Assembly (NCBI RefSeq): GCF_040095835.1 | Contig: NZ_JBBMFT010000001.1 | Span: 248,001 to 312,000 of the forward strand | Origin: Flavonifractor hominis | GTDB lineage: Bacteria; Bacillota; Clostridia; Oscillospirales; Oscillospiraceae | Direction of reading: 5' to 3' | DNA: 64,000 nt | Part shown: in pieces, positions 23,470 through 33,223 of the stretch | Numbering within the stretch: the stretch's first letter is position 1 | Layout: every line of letters begins with the position of its first letter | Notes under the pieces: model-generated | Told to the model about the DNA's origin: nothing | What the model saw: the letters and a program-made list of their open reading frames with translations, nothing else | The model's database searches: none | Program-made: the position numbers and the translations under genes

Positions 23470-24504
23470 TCAAAGACTACTCGTCTGTTTCTGCATTTGC
23501 TTGCGGCGCAACTGACCGCAGGACGCATCGATATCACCGCCCAATTTGCGGCGAACAGTAGCGGTAATGCCATAACTCTCCAGGCGTTTCTGGAACTCCG
23601 CTACCCGGCGGCTAGGTTTAAATGGACTCTCTTCCACATTGTTCAGTGGGATGAGATTTACATGGCCCGGTGTCCCTTTCAAATGACTGGCCAGCAGGTC
23701 AGCCTGCCAGTCCGCATCATTGACCCCATCGATCATGGCATATTCATAGGAGATACGACGGCCGGTAGTTTCAAAATACCGGCGACAAGTATCAAACAGT
23801 TTCTCCACCCCTACACTGCGGTTCACTGGCATGATCCGGCTGCGGGTCTCATCATCCGGCGCGTGGAGGGATACCGACAAAGTCAATTGTAACTGATGCT
23901 GCGCCAGTTTGTCAATTTGTTCGGTAAGACCACAGGTGGACAGTGAGATGTGGCGCATGCCGATGTTCATCCCATCCGGACTATTAACCAACTCCAAAAA
24001 GCGAAGCACCGTATCAAAATTGTCCAGTGGCTCTCCGATGCCCATCAGTACGATATTGCTGATGGGAGCACCCGAATCCAGTTGGGTAAAAAGCACCTGA
24101 TCCAACATCTCCGCTGGTGTAAGGTTTCTTACCTTGCCACCAAGCGTAGAGGCGCAGAAGGCGCACCCCATCCGGCAGCCTACTTGCGAGGAGATACACA
24201 CAGTATTCCCATGGTGATAGCGCATCAAAACGGTCTCAATGCAGTTGCCGTCCCGCAAACGCCAGAGATATTTGATGGTTCCATCCTGAGCTGAAACCTG
24301 TTTCCGTTCTACCTGTGGCACATAAAGGATACAGGAGGCAGCCAGTTTCTCACGCAGTGCTTTGGACAGGTTGGTCATCTCGTCAAAGGAGCCAGCACCA
24401 CGGTGAAGCCACTGGAAAACCTGTTTGGCTCGAAAAGCCGGCTCTCCGAGCTGTTTAAAAAAGCCGCTCATCTCCGCCAGATTCATAGATTTGATATCAG
24501 TCAT
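23470..24504 (-). CDS. rlmN: 23S rRNA A2503 / tRNA A37 C2-methyltransferase
   Basis: A 344-residue radical-SAM methyltransferase. The cluster-binding cysteines lie in CRMGCAFCAST. Other family segments are GEPLDNFDTVLRFLE, MRHISLSTCGL and SLHAPDDETRSRIMPVNR. It methylates C2 of A2503 in 23S rRNA and of A37 in some tRNAs. It lies between rsmB and prpC on the same strand, a frequent order in Firmicutes, with 1 base to rsmB. Confidence 0.96.
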   Translation of the reverse strand: MTDIKSMNLAEMSGFFKQLGEPAFRAKQVFQWLHRGAGSFDEMTNLSKALREKLAASCILYVPQVERKQVSAQDGTIKYLWRLRDGNCIETVLMRYHHGNTVCISSQVGCRMGCAFCASTLGGKVRNLTPAEMLDQVLFTQLDSGAPISNIVLMGIGEPLDNFDTVLRFLELVNSPDGMNIGMRHISLSTCGLTEQIDKLAQHQLQLTLSVSLHAPDDETRSRIMPVNRSVGVEKLFDTCRRYFETTGRRISYEYAMIDGVNDADWQADLLASHLKGTPGHVNLIPLNNVEESPFKPSRRVAEFQKRLESYGITATVRRKLGGDIDASCGQLRRKQMQKQTSSL

Positions 24505-24505
24505 G

Positions 24506-26473
24506 TCATTCTCCTCCGCCAGACGGTTTCGGCGGTATCAGTCCATATTTTTTGGAAATAGCATCCACCTCTTCTGCTGTTGGCTCATGATGGATGAGCA
24601 CAGGCCGGGTGGGACAACTGTATGGAGCTGGACCTGGCTCCAGTGGATACTGTTCCCGAAAATCGCTGCTCTGGACCCAGACCTGCTCAAAACACCAACC
24701 GTGCTCCTGCTCGTATTCAAGGTTCTCCGGCAAAGTCTGAATCAACTCCTGAAAACCTGGCCGATCGAGCAGTTTGGGGTGATATACCTGCTCACGCCAC
24801 AGTTCCAGTCCCAGCTCAGGGAACTCATAAGTAGATCCCAACTCAGGGTCTTCACAGTCGCATCGGAAGTCAGCCTTGCGGGCCAGAATGGGGATCAGAT
24901 TCTCCGCGTGGGTCCGCATCAAATCCATTCCTTGGTATAAGACACGGAGATCGGAGGCACGATTTAAACCTATACGGCTCAGTCGGCCATCCTGATATTC
25001 TAACTGAAACGATTCCGGCGCGCCATACCGGCCAAAGAGGCGCCCCACTTCTGCGGCCGCTTTTTCCGACTTCTCTAGTTGTTGCCTGGCCGTATCGGCC
25101 TCTTTCTCGGTCATACCCAGCGTAAAAGGACCAAACCCTTCCTTAGGGCGAATCTCATAGACTCCACGCATGCGTCTCAGCTTTGCAAAAAAGAAGCCAT
25201 CTGTGCCATGCCGATGGGGCCAGCAAGTGACCATGCCGTCCTTGGCCCCATCGAAGTCCCCTGGGATCTCGAATCCCTCCAGCGTAAAGTCCTTATGCTT
25301 ATCTAAGAACTTTCTTACGATATCCTCGTTTTCTCGTTCCAGCAAGGTACACGTCGCATAAAGCAGCACACCACCCGGTTTGACATAGCACGATACATTC
25401 TCTAGAATCGCACTCTGTACTCTGGGTAAGTTCTCCAACGGTTTGGGGTCTTTGTAACGGATGTCCGGCTTTTTGCGGATAATACCTAGTCCGGAACAAG
25501 GTACATCTGCAATTACCGTCTCGAAGCTGTTAAGGAATTCACCGTTACAGCTTTTGGCGTCCAGTATTTTAGCCGAGATGCTATCCAGACCCAACCGCTT
25601 GGCACCAGCCAAGATCAGCTCCATTTTATGTGGATGGATGTCGCAGGAAGTGACGCGGCCTCTCCCCTGCATGGCGATGGCCGCAGCAAACGATTTGCCT
25701 CCAGGTGCGGCGCAGGCATCCAGTACGTTCATCCCGTCTCTCAGATCTGCGGCCAGTACCGCCAGTTTAGCTGCGGCGTCTTGGATGTAAAAGAGACCAT
25801 CTCGGAAGGCGGATAACTCCTCCAGGCTTCCGGTATGGGACAGCAGCAGACAGTCTGGCAGCCAAGGGTGAAATTTTACTTCCACTCCCTCGTTACGGAG
25901 CGCCTCAGCTACCTGCTCTGCAGTGGCTCTGGTGGTGTTTACCTGGGCACAGGTGGGAGGCTCGTCGTTATCGGCGGCCATCAGCTGTTCAGCTTCTTCC
26001 CTCCCAAGCCGGCAGATAAAGGTTTCTGCTAACCACTTTGGGTGGCTATACCGAAGCGCCGGATCTTCCGGCGGCTCCAGCTGGTCTTTCTGCCGCACCA
26101 GAGCGCGCAGTACCCCGTTGACCAAACCGGCAGAACGTGGATTTTTGGACCCTTTCCGTGCTAGATTTACCGACTCGCTAACTGCAGCATGATTCGGAAT
26201 CCTGTCAAGGAAAAGTACTTGATAAGCTCCGATCCGCAAAGAGTTTCGGACAGTCGCTTCCATTTTTCCTACATCTACTTTAGACAATTGGTTTAGATAA
26301 TAGTCCAGCAAAAGCTGATTCTGGAGCACCCCGAAGCACAGCCGGGTAGCTAAGGCAGCGTCCCGGCTGTCCAGGCCAGCGGTCCGCAGGGTCTTTTTCA
26401 AAAAGCCATCTGACCAGGCCCCCTGCTTTTCGCAGGCTACCAGGGCCTGAAGAGCCACTTCTCTGGCAGTCAT
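24506..26473 (-). CDS. rsmB: 16S rRNA C967 methyltransferase RsmB with extra C-terminal domain
   Basis: A 655-residue protein. Residues 1 to about 435 are RsmB: an N-terminal NusB-like RNA-binding domain, then the SAM domain with DACAAPGGKSFAAA, IADVPCSGLGI (motif IV cysteine) and YATCTLLERENE (catalytic cysteine). Usual RsmB ends near the DGFFFAKLRR seen here, but the frame continues for about 215 more residues (MRGVYEIRPKEGFGPFTLGM and on) with no stop. That tail is unlike known RsmB ends and I do not recognise it; GPFTLGMTEKEA recalls small stand-alone domains. The start ATG at 26473 was chosen because the family N-terminus MTAREVALQAL begins there. Confidence 0.93.
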   Translation of the reverse strand: MTAREVALQALVACEKQGAWSDGFLKKTLRTAGLDSRDAALATRLCFGVLQNQLLLDYYLNQLSKVDVGKMEATVRNSLRIGAYQVLFLDRIPNHAAVSESVNLARKGSKNPRSAGLVNGVLRALVRQKDQLEPPEDPALRYSHPKWLAETFICRLGREEAEQLMAADNDEPPTCAQVNTTRATAEQVAEALRNEGVEVKFHPWLPDCLLLSHTGSLEELSAFRDGLFYIQDAAAKLAVLAADLRDGMNVLDACAAPGGKSFAAAIAMQGRGRVTSCDIHPHKMELILAGAKRLGLDSISAKILDAKSCNGEFLNSFETVIADVPCSGLGIIRKKPDIRYKDPKPLENLPRVQSAILENVSCYVKPGGVLLYATCTLLERENEDIVRKFLDKHKDFTLEGFEIPGDFDGAKDGMVTCWPHRHGTDGFFFAKLRRMRGVYEIRPKEGFGPFTLGMTEKEADTARQQLEKSEKAAAEVGRLFGRYGAPESFQLEYQDGRLSRIGLNRASDLRVLYQGMDLMRTHAENLIPILARKADFRCDCEDPELGSTYEFPELGLELWREQVYHPKLLDRPGFQELIQTLPENLEYEQEHGWCFEQVWVQSSDFREQYPLEPGPAPYSCPTRPVLIHHEPTAEEVDAISKKYGLIPPKPSGGGE

Positions 26474-26477
26474 ACTC

Positions 26478-27176
26478 TCAATCCCTTCGACGGCCGCTGA
26501 AGGCCAGGATATACCGCAGCAGCTGGGCAAGCGAAACCAGCAGTGCCGCTACATAGGTCAGTGCCGCGGCGCTGAGTACCTTACGCGCCCCCCGCAGTTC
26601 GTCCTGATCCAGCAGATAGGTCCCTTCTAAGGTCTCCAAGGCACGTCGGGAAGCGTTAAACTCCACTGGTAATGTGACCACCTGTCCTGCTACAGCCACA
26701 GCGAAGAGAATTACACCAAGGCCAAACAGGGGCGGCGCATACAGTACCAAGCCCAGGATAATAAGCAGGATGGATAGCTGGGAACCGATGTTGCAGGCGG
26801 GGATAATGGCAGTACGCAACTTAATGGGACCGTATCCCACAGCATACTGGACCGCATGGCCCGCTTCATGAGCGGCCACGCCGACAGAGGCAATGCTGTT
26901 GGAGCCGTATACACTGTCCGACAGACGGATAACATTGGTTCTTGGATCGTAATGATCGGTAAGCCGCCCGGAAACCCGCTCCACGCGCACTCCAGTCACT
27001 CCGTGCGCACGCAGTACTGCCTCAGCCGCCTGGGCGCCGGTGAGTCCCCTGCGGCTGGCTATCTTGGCATAGCGGTTAAAGGTAGAAGAGACATTGGCCT
27101 GGGCCAACAGCGCAATCAGCATTGCCGGGACCAGGATGATCCAATAATAGGGGTCAAAGTAATAGAAAAATGGCAT
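26478..27176 (-). CDS. YugP-like zinc metallopeptidase
   Basis: A 232-residue membrane peptidase of the DUF2268/YugP type. An N-terminal membrane helix is followed by a conserved region ending in VGVAAHEAGHAVQYA, whose HEAGH is the zinc site. Two or three further membrane helices and the conserved LPVEFNASRRAL follow. Substrate unknown. It lies 4 bases upstream of rsmB, a pairing seen in many Clostridia. Confidence 0.9.
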   Translation of the reverse strand: MPFFYYFDPYYWIILVPAMLIALLAQANVSSTFNRYAKIASRRGLTGAQAAEAVLRAHGVTGVRVERVSGRLTDHYDPRTNVIRLSDSVYGSNSIASVGVAAHEAGHAVQYAVGYGPIKLRTAIIPACNIGSQLSILLIILGLVLYAPPLFGLGVILFAVAVAGQVVTLPVEFNASRRALETLEGTYLLDQDELRGARKVLSAAALTYVAALLVSLAQLLRYILAFSGRRRD

Positions 27177-27188
27177 GGCAAAAATCCT

Positions 27189-28457
27189 TTACATAATTTG
27201 TCCTCCAGACAGGTAGAGGAACAGGTTGATCAGGAACCCTCCTGCCATGGCGGCTGTCAGCACTGCGGTGACAACCGGACGTTTTTCGGTCCATACAGCC
27301 GCAAACAGGAAGAATGGAAGGGCGCAGGACAGATAGCGCCCGGCGCTCAACAGCCAGGAGAGAGAATAGTTTAAAATCAGGTAAACAAAACCGTAGAGGG
27401 TATACATGCTGCGAAAGCGCCGACAAGCACCAACCAGCAGGCCAAAGAACAACGGAAACAGAAGGATAGTAGGGATCCAGATTTCATAACGGACCTCCGG
27501 GGTATGAAACGAAATGGCATTTTGAAGCACATACCAGAGGGTATCGGAAATCCAGCAGAACCCCTGACTCCAGTGTTCCTGCATCTGGACAAAACCAAAC
27601 GGATCTCCAGTGACTGATGCATTGAGCCACAGATAGACCAGAGTTCCCAGTGCCGGCAGCAACAAAGTTGGCAGACGCCGCAGGATGACCTTCCAGTCCA
27701 GCCGACCCATGTTCTCCACAAGTTCCGCCGCGGCTGCACCGATGAGCAGCAGCCCGTGCATCCGCGTCATAGCGGCCAGCATACCCAATATACCAGCGGG
27801 CAGCCACTTGTGCCGTCGGATATACCACAGGGCGCCGGCTGTGGTCAGGAAAAACAGACTTTCGGTCATTACTCCGCCAAAAAAGAAGGCATAAGGGAAT
27901 ACCGACAGGAACAACAAGGCACGACGGGCTGCCGGACGGCCATAGTCCCAAGCGACAAGACGGTAAAAGTATACGCATCCACCGGCATAACAGAGGAAAG
28001 ATACGCTTAGTCCCGCCACCATAGTATTTCCCGTGATTGAGGAAACCAGCCGCACCAGCCAAGGATAGAGCGGAAAAAAAACCACAAACAGATGCTGGCC
28101 CTCTTCTGTGTAGCCGTAATAGCCTAATTCTGCCAAATTTATATAATGCCAGGCATCCCATTTTTTCCAGAGCTGTATAGCGGTGTCCAGTCCGGAACCG
28201 GGATACAGTATCACGCAGAACAGTACGGTTAGGCCGACAAAAATTGCCAGCCGGAACAGCAGGGCTGCTCCAAACACCTCTGCTGTCTCCCGCGCGGGGA
28301 TCTCGGTTTTGCACTCTGGTACACGGATTGCTCGGATCGGCATTGGAACGCCAGCGGTACTCAACCAGCGGGATACCAACGCCAGGCCCAGGGCGATTAC
28401 TGCCCCAGAGACGGACAGGGTCCAGAACAGTTTGATAGCTGAACTGTCATACCACAA
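27189..28457 (-). CDS. PIG-V-like multi-pass mannosyltransferase family protein
   Basis: A 422-residue integral membrane protein with about ten hydrophobic segments. The loop after the first helices reads KKWDAWHYINLAELGYYGY and then FFPLYPWLVR, which resembles the WDxxHY...FFPLYP signature of Gpi18/PIG-V glycosyltransferases. In bacteria these probably add mannose or another sugar from a lipid donor outside the membrane; the acceptor is unknown. The start is TTG at 28457, inside the last codons of fmt, so it is translationally coupled to it. Family membership is fairly secure, the reaction is not. Confidence 0.78.
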   Translation of the reverse strand: MWYDSSAIKLFWTLSVSGAVIALGLALVSRWLSTAGVPMPIRAIRVPECKTEIPARETAEVFGAALLFRLAIFVGLTVLFCVILYPGSGLDTAIQLWKKWDAWHYINLAELGYYGYTEEGQHLFVVFFPLYPWLVRLVSSITGNTMVAGLSVSFLCYAGGCVYFYRLVAWDYGRPAARRALLFLSVFPYAFFFGGVMTESLFFLTTAGALWYIRRHKWLPAGILGMLAAMTRMHGLLLIGAAAAELVENMGRLDWKVILRRLPTLLLPALGTLVYLWLNASVTGDPFGFVQMQEHWSQGFCWISDTLWYVLQNAISFHTPEVRYEIWIPTILLFPLFFGLLVGACRRFRSMYTLYGFVYLILNYSLSWLLSAGRYLSCALPFFLFAAVWTEKRPVVTAVLTAAMAGGFLINLFLYLSGGQIM

Positions 28458-29364
28458 TGGGGTGTCCTCGCAGATAGTCGGCGGCTTTCATACGTTTGCC
28501 GCCGTCGGCCTGCAGCTCGTCAATGCGCAGCACCGTGCCATCCCCGCAGGCCACTTTGATTCCCTGCTTCCCCGCTTCCAAAATGGTACCGGGCGCAGCC
28601 TCAGTCTGCTCATCCAAAATCGCAGTGGAAAAAATCTTGCAGCGGTGTCCCCCCAGCTCGGTCACAGCCGCGGGCCATGGAATCAAACCGCGCACCTGAT
28701 TGTGGAGGTAGCGTGCCGGACGGCTCCAATCCATAGGTGACAACTCCCGGCTCAACATGGGGGCGAGAGTCGCCTTGGTATGATCCTGGGGAATACGCTG
28801 GGCGGTTCCAGCGGCGATCTCCGCCACCACTCTAACCAGCAATTCAGCACCCAGTACGGCCAACCGGTCATGAAGAGATACGACCGTCTCATCTGGGTCA
28901 ATGGGTGTAGAGGTAGTGGCAATGATGTCACCGGCATCCAAATCGTGGGCCATGTGCATGATGGTCACACCGGTTTCCGTCTCTCCATTAAGGATCGCCC
29001 AGTTGATGGGCGCTGCACCCCGATAGCTGGGCAACAGTGAAGAGTGTACGTTGATACAGCCCTTGGGTGGCGCAGCCAGAATCTCATCGGGTAGAATCCG
29101 GCCATAGGCTGCTACCACGATGAGTTCCGGAGCCAGCTCCTGAATGAGTGCCAGCGCGGTACCGTCTCGCAGCTTTACCGGTTGATAGACCGGAATATTG
29201 TGGGCCTGTGCACACACTTTTACCGGGGGAGCTTGGAGTTTCATACCCCGGTTTTTGGGTTTATCCGGCTGGGTAAACACGCCGCAGATCTCATGCCCGG
29301 CTGCAATCAACCCTTCCAGAGAGGGCACAGCAAAATCGGGTGTGCCCATAAACAGGATTTTCAT
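28447..29364 (-). CDS. fmt: Methionyl-tRNA formyltransferase
   Basis: A 305-residue formyltransferase that makes fMet-tRNA for initiation. Seen are MKILFMGTPDFAVPSLEGL, the catalytic INVHSSLLPSYRGAAPINWA and DLDAGDI, followed by the C-terminal tRNA-binding domain. It overlaps def by 4 bases (def before it), the classic def-fmt arrangement after priA. Confidence 0.97.
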   Translation of the reverse strand: MKILFMGTPDFAVPSLEGLIAAGHEICGVFTQPDKPKNRGMKLQAPPVKVCAQAHNIPVYQPVKLRDGTALALIQELAPELIVVAAYGRILPDEILAAPPKGCINVHSSLLPSYRGAAPINWAILNGETETGVTIMHMAHDLDAGDIIATTSTPIDPDETVVSLHDRLAVLGAELLVRVVAEIAAGTAQRIPQDHTKATLAPMLSRELSPMDWSRPARYLHNQVRGLIPWPAAVTELGGHRCKIFSTAILDEQTEAAPGTILEAGKQGIKVACGDGTVLRIDELQADGGKRMKAADYLRGHPIVV

Positions 29365-29849
29365 TCCTCGTCCTCCATCATCTGGTCCAGCTCCTCCGTG
29401 GTATACAGTCGGTCAGTGTGCTCGGTAAACAGATGACCGTCCAGATGCTCCAACTCATGGCAGAAGCAGCGGGCCACGATCCCTTCGCCGTCTACTTCAA
29501 AGAAGGCACCATTGCGGTCCTGCGCCCGTACCCTGGCCTTCATGGGACGCTTGACAATTCCCCAACGGCCAGGTACAGACAGGCAGCCTTCAAATCCCTC
29601 CTGTTCCCCTTCTTCGGAGACAATCTCAGGATTGACCAGCTCCAGCATATTCTCTTGATCGTCCACCACAATGACTACCCGGCGCAGGATGCCAACTTGA
29701 GGCGCAGCCAAACCGGCGCCGTTGGCGTGAGCCAGAGTTTCTTTCAGATCATCAATCAGGTCGTGAAGCCGACCGTCAAATGTGGTAACTGGACGGCAAG
29801 GCTTGTGCAGGACAGGATCCTTGTCAGTCAAGATGGTTCGCAGAGCCAT
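29361..29849 (-). CDS. def: Peptide deformylase
   Basis: A 162-residue metal-dependent deformylase. The three motifs are present: GAGLAAPQVG, EGCLSVPG and CHELEHLDG (the HExxH ligands). It removes the formyl group added by Fmt. It lies between priA and fmt with overlaps or short gaps. Confidence 0.97.
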   Translation of the reverse strand: MALRTILTDKDPVLHKPCRPVTTFDGRLHDLIDDLKETLAHANGAGLAAPQVGILRRVVIVVDDQENMLELVNPEIVSEEGEQEGFEGCLSVPGRWGIVKRPMKARVRAQDRNGAFFEVDGEGIVARCFCHELEHLDGHLFTEHTDRLYTTEELDQMMEDEE

Positions 29850-29864
29850 GATTTAACACTCCTT

Positions 29865-32342
29865 TTAATCCAATGGGTTCACATCCGCCGAAACGGACAC
29901 GCCCTTATTTTCTTTATCTGTCTGTGCACAACGGAGCAGATAGGCCACCATAGCGCGCACTTCCCTAGTATTCCTGCAGGCCAACGTCAGGCGATACCGG
30001 TAACGCTCATTGACTTTTGCCACACTGGCCGGAGCAGGTCCCAACAGCTGAGCGTTTAGCTGGTCCAACGGTGGACGGGACAGCCATTCCTCTAAACTGC
30101 GGCGCAGGCGCATACAAGTTTTGAGTACGGCGCTTTCCATTCGGCCCGAAGCAGTCAGTACAAACAAATCACAAAACGGCGGGCAACCACGCATCCGGCG
30201 TAAGTTAATCTCCTGCTCGTAAAACGTATCGTAATCCTGTCGGGCGGCGCAGATAATCACATCGTTTTCCGGGGTATAGGTTTGAATAATGGCCCGACCG
30301 TTCTTTTCGCCCCGGCCCGCCCTGCCAACTACCTGGGTGAGCAGCGAAAAAGTGCGCTCTCCAGCACGATAATCGTCCACGTACAAGGATAAATCTGCGG
30401 CCACCACACCTACCAGGGTTACATTTGGAAAGTCCAGCCCTTTGGCAACCATTTGAGTACCAACCAGAATGGGAATCTTTTCTCGTTCAAAACGGGAAAG
30501 AAGCTTTTCGTGGGTATGGGTAGCCGAGATAGTATCGGTATCCATCCGCAATACCTCTACCCCAGGAAATGCAGTCTGAAGTTCCTCCTGGACCTTCTGG
30601 GTGCCGAAACCAATGAAATTCAGGGTACCGCCACATTGGGGGCAAGTCTCTGGTACCCGCTCTGAGTGACCGCAATAGTGGCACATCAACCGTCCGTTGG
30701 CCGAGTGGTACGTGAGGTGGACCGAGCAACGCGGACAAGTAGGGACTGCGCCGCATTCGCCGCAGGAGAGCATGCGGCTGGCACCCCGGCGGTTGAGAAA
30801 TAAAATACTCTGTTCTCCGGCGGACAGATTTTTTGCAATGGCCTGTCGCAATGGGCCGCTCAGAGTTGTGCCGTTTCCCGCACGCAGTTCCTGCTTCATA
30901 TCGGCCAGGATAACAGCGGGCAGAGCTCTGGTATTATAACGCTGCTTCAAGGTAAACAGATGGTAGGTCCCCTGTTTTGCATAATACATGCTCTCCACCG
31001 ATGGGGTAGCCGAGCCAAGCACCAGCAATGCGTCATTTTGGGCACAACGGAACTTTGCTACATCCCGGGCGTGGTATTTGGGTACATTCTCTGATTTATA
31101 GGTGTACTCCTGCTCTTCGTCCAAAATGATTAGCCCCAGATGTTTGAGCGGCGCGAAGACGGCAGACCGTGTGCCGATGACGACACGGGCTTTTCCGGCC
31201 CGCACCCGCTTCCACTCGTCATAGCGTTCACCTGCTCGCAGCGAGCTGTGCAATACGGCGATATCATCACCAAAACAGGAAGTAAAAATACGCAGCAACT
31301 GAGGTGTCAGAACGATTTCCGGGACCAAAAGCATAGCCGTATGTCCACGTGACAGCACTGCCTGAATCAAGCGGAGATAGACTTGGGTTTTTCCGCTGCC
31401 TGTGACCCCATAGAGCAGGGCAACGGCAGGTTTTTCGGCCGCAGCCAGGGCATTCAGGCCTTCAAAAGCGGCTTGCTGTTCAGAGTTGAGAATGGGAGGT
31501 TCGGATGGTTCTACACCATCGACTGTGACTCGGCGGAAGACTTCACGCTGCTCCAATGAAAGAATTCCGCTTTTTTCCAGCGAACGCAATGTGGCATTGG
31601 AGGCGCCGGTAAAATAGCAAATTTCCTTGGCAGAGGCACTGCCAACGGTGCATAAAAGTTCTACTACGGCATAGCGGAGCGGAGCAGAACGTCGTTTTCC
31701 GCTCACAAGAGCCATAGCATCTTCTGGGGAAATGGCCAGGCTGGCTACACGCTCAGTCTTATCTCCTATGCCACGTTCAGCGCTTGTTTCCAGAGTGAGA
31801 ATACCGCGCTCTCTTAACAGTTTTAGTGCAGGATTGGGATCTCGGGTTCCAAAAGCCTCTTTGATTTGAGCTACTTCGGCAGAGCCGCCCCAAGCGTAGA
31901 TTAGTTCCAGAAGATGCTTAGCAGACTCTGAACGGCCAGCCACTTCATAAGCTTGTTCACGGTCTACACCGTGGGTAATGCTCCACTTGTCCTGAAGAGA
32001 AAAATATAGCCCGGATGGGAGCATAGCTCTGGCTGCGTCATATACTGTGCAGAAATATCGTTCCCGCATCCATAGGGCTAGGCGCAGTGCTTGGGTATCC
32101 AATACCGGCTCTTCGTCCAGGAGGGTCAGCACGTTTTTGCGCTTTGGGTCGTACGAACAGCCGTTTTCCAGAACCAATACAATTCCTTCTGTACGACGAT
32201 TACCAGCCCCAAAGGGGACAATGACGCGCATCCCAGGTTTTAGACAGTCCTTCAATTCTGGCGGGACCAGATAGTCATAGGGCTTGTCGATGGTGTAAGT
32301 GGCGGCATGCAACGCAATTTTTGCCACCGTGTCACGCTCCAT
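29865..32342 (-). CDS. priA: Primosomal replication protein PriA
   Basis: An 825-residue helicase that restarts stalled forks. The N-terminal DNA-binding region begins MERDTVAKIALHAATYTIDK; the start ATG at 32342 was chosen on that basis and on the G-rich site 7 bases upstream. The helicase core has LYGVTGSGKTQVYLRL, ILDEEQEYTYKS (a DEEQ variant of the usual DEEH box) and VVGRAGRGEK. Eight zinc-binding cysteines occur around CGECGAVPTCPRCSVHL and CHYCGHSERVPETCPQCGG. It leads the priA-def-fmt group. Confidence 0.96.
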   Translation of the reverse strand: MERDTVAKIALHAATYTIDKPYDYLVPPELKDCLKPGMRVIVPFGAGNRRTEGIVLVLENGCSYDPKRKNVLTLLDEEPVLDTQALRLALWMRERYFCTVYDAARAMLPSGLYFSLQDKWSITHGVDREQAYEVAGRSESAKHLLELIYAWGGSAEVAQIKEAFGTRDPNPALKLLRERGILTLETSAERGIGDKTERVASLAISPEDAMALVSGKRRSAPLRYAVVELLCTVGSASAKEICYFTGASNATLRSLEKSGILSLEQREVFRRVTVDGVEPSEPPILNSEQQAAFEGLNALAAAEKPAVALLYGVTGSGKTQVYLRLIQAVLSRGHTAMLLVPEIVLTPQLLRIFTSCFGDDIAVLHSSLRAGERYDEWKRVRAGKARVVIGTRSAVFAPLKHLGLIILDEEQEYTYKSENVPKYHARDVAKFRCAQNDALLVLGSATPSVESMYYAKQGTYHLFTLKQRYNTRALPAVILADMKQELRAGNGTTLSGPLRQAIAKNLSAGEQSILFLNRRGASRMLSCGECGAVPTCPRCSVHLTYHSANGRLMCHYCGHSERVPETCPQCGGTLNFIGFGTQKVQEELQTAFPGVEVLRMDTDTISATHTHEKLLSRFEREKIPILVGTQMVAKGLDFPNVTLVGVVAADLSLYVDDYRAGERTFSLLTQVVGRAGRGEKNGRAIIQTYTPENDVIICAARQDYDTFYEQEINLRRMRGCPPFCDLFVLTASGRMESAVLKTCMRLRRSLEEWLSRPPLDQLNAQLLGPAPASVAKVNERYRYRLTLACRNTREVRAMVAYLLRCAQTDKENKGVSVSADVNPLD

Positions 32343-32368
32343 CCACAGTCCCCCTTTCCTCCAGAAAA

Positions 32369-32400
32369 GGCAAGCGGCGGACACCTGTCCGGCGCTTGCC
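32369..32400 (-). terminator. Terminator of the remA-gmk-rpoZ transcript
   Basis: On the minus strand GGCAAGCGCCGGACA pairs with TGTCCGCCGCTTGCC, followed by TTTTC. It lies 6 bases past the rpoZ stop and 27 bases before priA, so it may reduce read-through into priA. Confidence 0.75.
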
Positions 32401-32406
32401 TCTCTC

Positions 32407-32604
32407 TCACTCTTCTTCGTTCAGATTCACTTTGCCCTCAGCAACTTCGCGAATGGCAATAGAAACCGGCTTATCATCCAAAGGAATACCGGCATCCTCT
32501 GCCTCGCTGGCAATCTGGCGGGCTCTTTGGGCCACTACATTGACCAGCATATAGCGGCTGGGGACTTCCTTAAGCAGCTGATTCATGGGGGGATAGAGCA
32601 TCAT
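32407..32604 (-). CDS. rpoZ: RNA polymerase omega subunit
   Basis: A 65-residue omega subunit: MMLYPPMNQLLKEVPSRYML, then VNVVAQRARQIASEAE and a short acidic tail. It helps assemble RNA polymerase. I chose the ATG at 32604 because homologues begin at this point; an earlier in-frame ATG (32628) would lie inside gmk's last codons. It follows gmk with overlap of the untranslated start region, the standard gmk-rpoZ order. Confidence 0.92.
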   Translation of the reverse strand: MMLYPPMNQLLKEVPSRYMLVNVVAQRARQIASEAEDAGIPLDDKPVSIAIREVAEGKVNLNEEE

Positions 32605-32611
32605 AATCGGT

Positions 32612-33223
32612 TCAGACTCCTTCCACAAGATTGATTCGGTTTCGTGTGCGGCAACTCTCTGCCGTTAAAATGGAAATGATCTCTCCGGCTGCCTCCGATA
32701 CCGTATCATTGACTACCAGATAGTCATATTGAGGGATTTGTTTGCATTCTTCTTTCGCCTTGCACAGCCGTCCTTGAATTACATCTTCTGCATCTGTGGC
32801 GCGGCGATGTAGTCTGCGGGAAAGTTCCTCAAAAGAAGGCGGAATGATAAAGATAAGAATGGCTTCCGGACATTTTTCCCGGACTTTTGCCGCCCCCTGT
32901 ACTTCGATGTCCAATAGAACATCGATTCCAGCCGCCAGCTTTTCCTGAATTACCCGCAGTGAGGTGCCATAGTAATTATGAACATATTCGGCGTATTCTA
33001 ACAATTCATCCCGGGCAATCATCTCCTCAAACTGTTCCCGGGTGACAAAATTATAGTTTACACCATCCGCCTCTCCTACCCGCGGTTGCCGCGTGGTGAA
33101 AGAAACGGAAAAGTAAATATCTTTGCGCTCGCTCAAAAGCTCAGAAATCACCGTGCTTTTGCCCACACCGGAGGGACCGGAAAGCACGATTAGCTGTCCG
33201 CGCTGCTTTTTCTTTTGTACCAT
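32612..33223 (-). CDS. gmk: Guanylate kinase
   Basis: A 203-residue kinase converting GMP to GDP. The P-loop is LSGPSGVGKSTV; the GMP site is seen in SFTTRQPRVGEADGVNYNFV, and LLDIEVQGA is characteristic. The start is one base from the remA stop (they share base 33223). Gene order yicC-remA-gmk-rpoZ-priA is that of most Firmicutes. Confidence 0.97.
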   Translation of the reverse strand: MVQKKKQRGQLIVLSGPSGVGKSTVISELLSERKDIYFSVSFTTRQPRVGEADGVNYNFVTREQFEEMIARDELLEYAEYVHNYYGTSLRVIQEKLAAGIDVLLDIEVQGAAKVREKCPEAILIFIIPPSFEELSRRLHRRATDAEDVIQGRLCKAKEECKQIPQYDYLVVNDTVSEAAGEIISILTAESCRTRNRINLVEGV

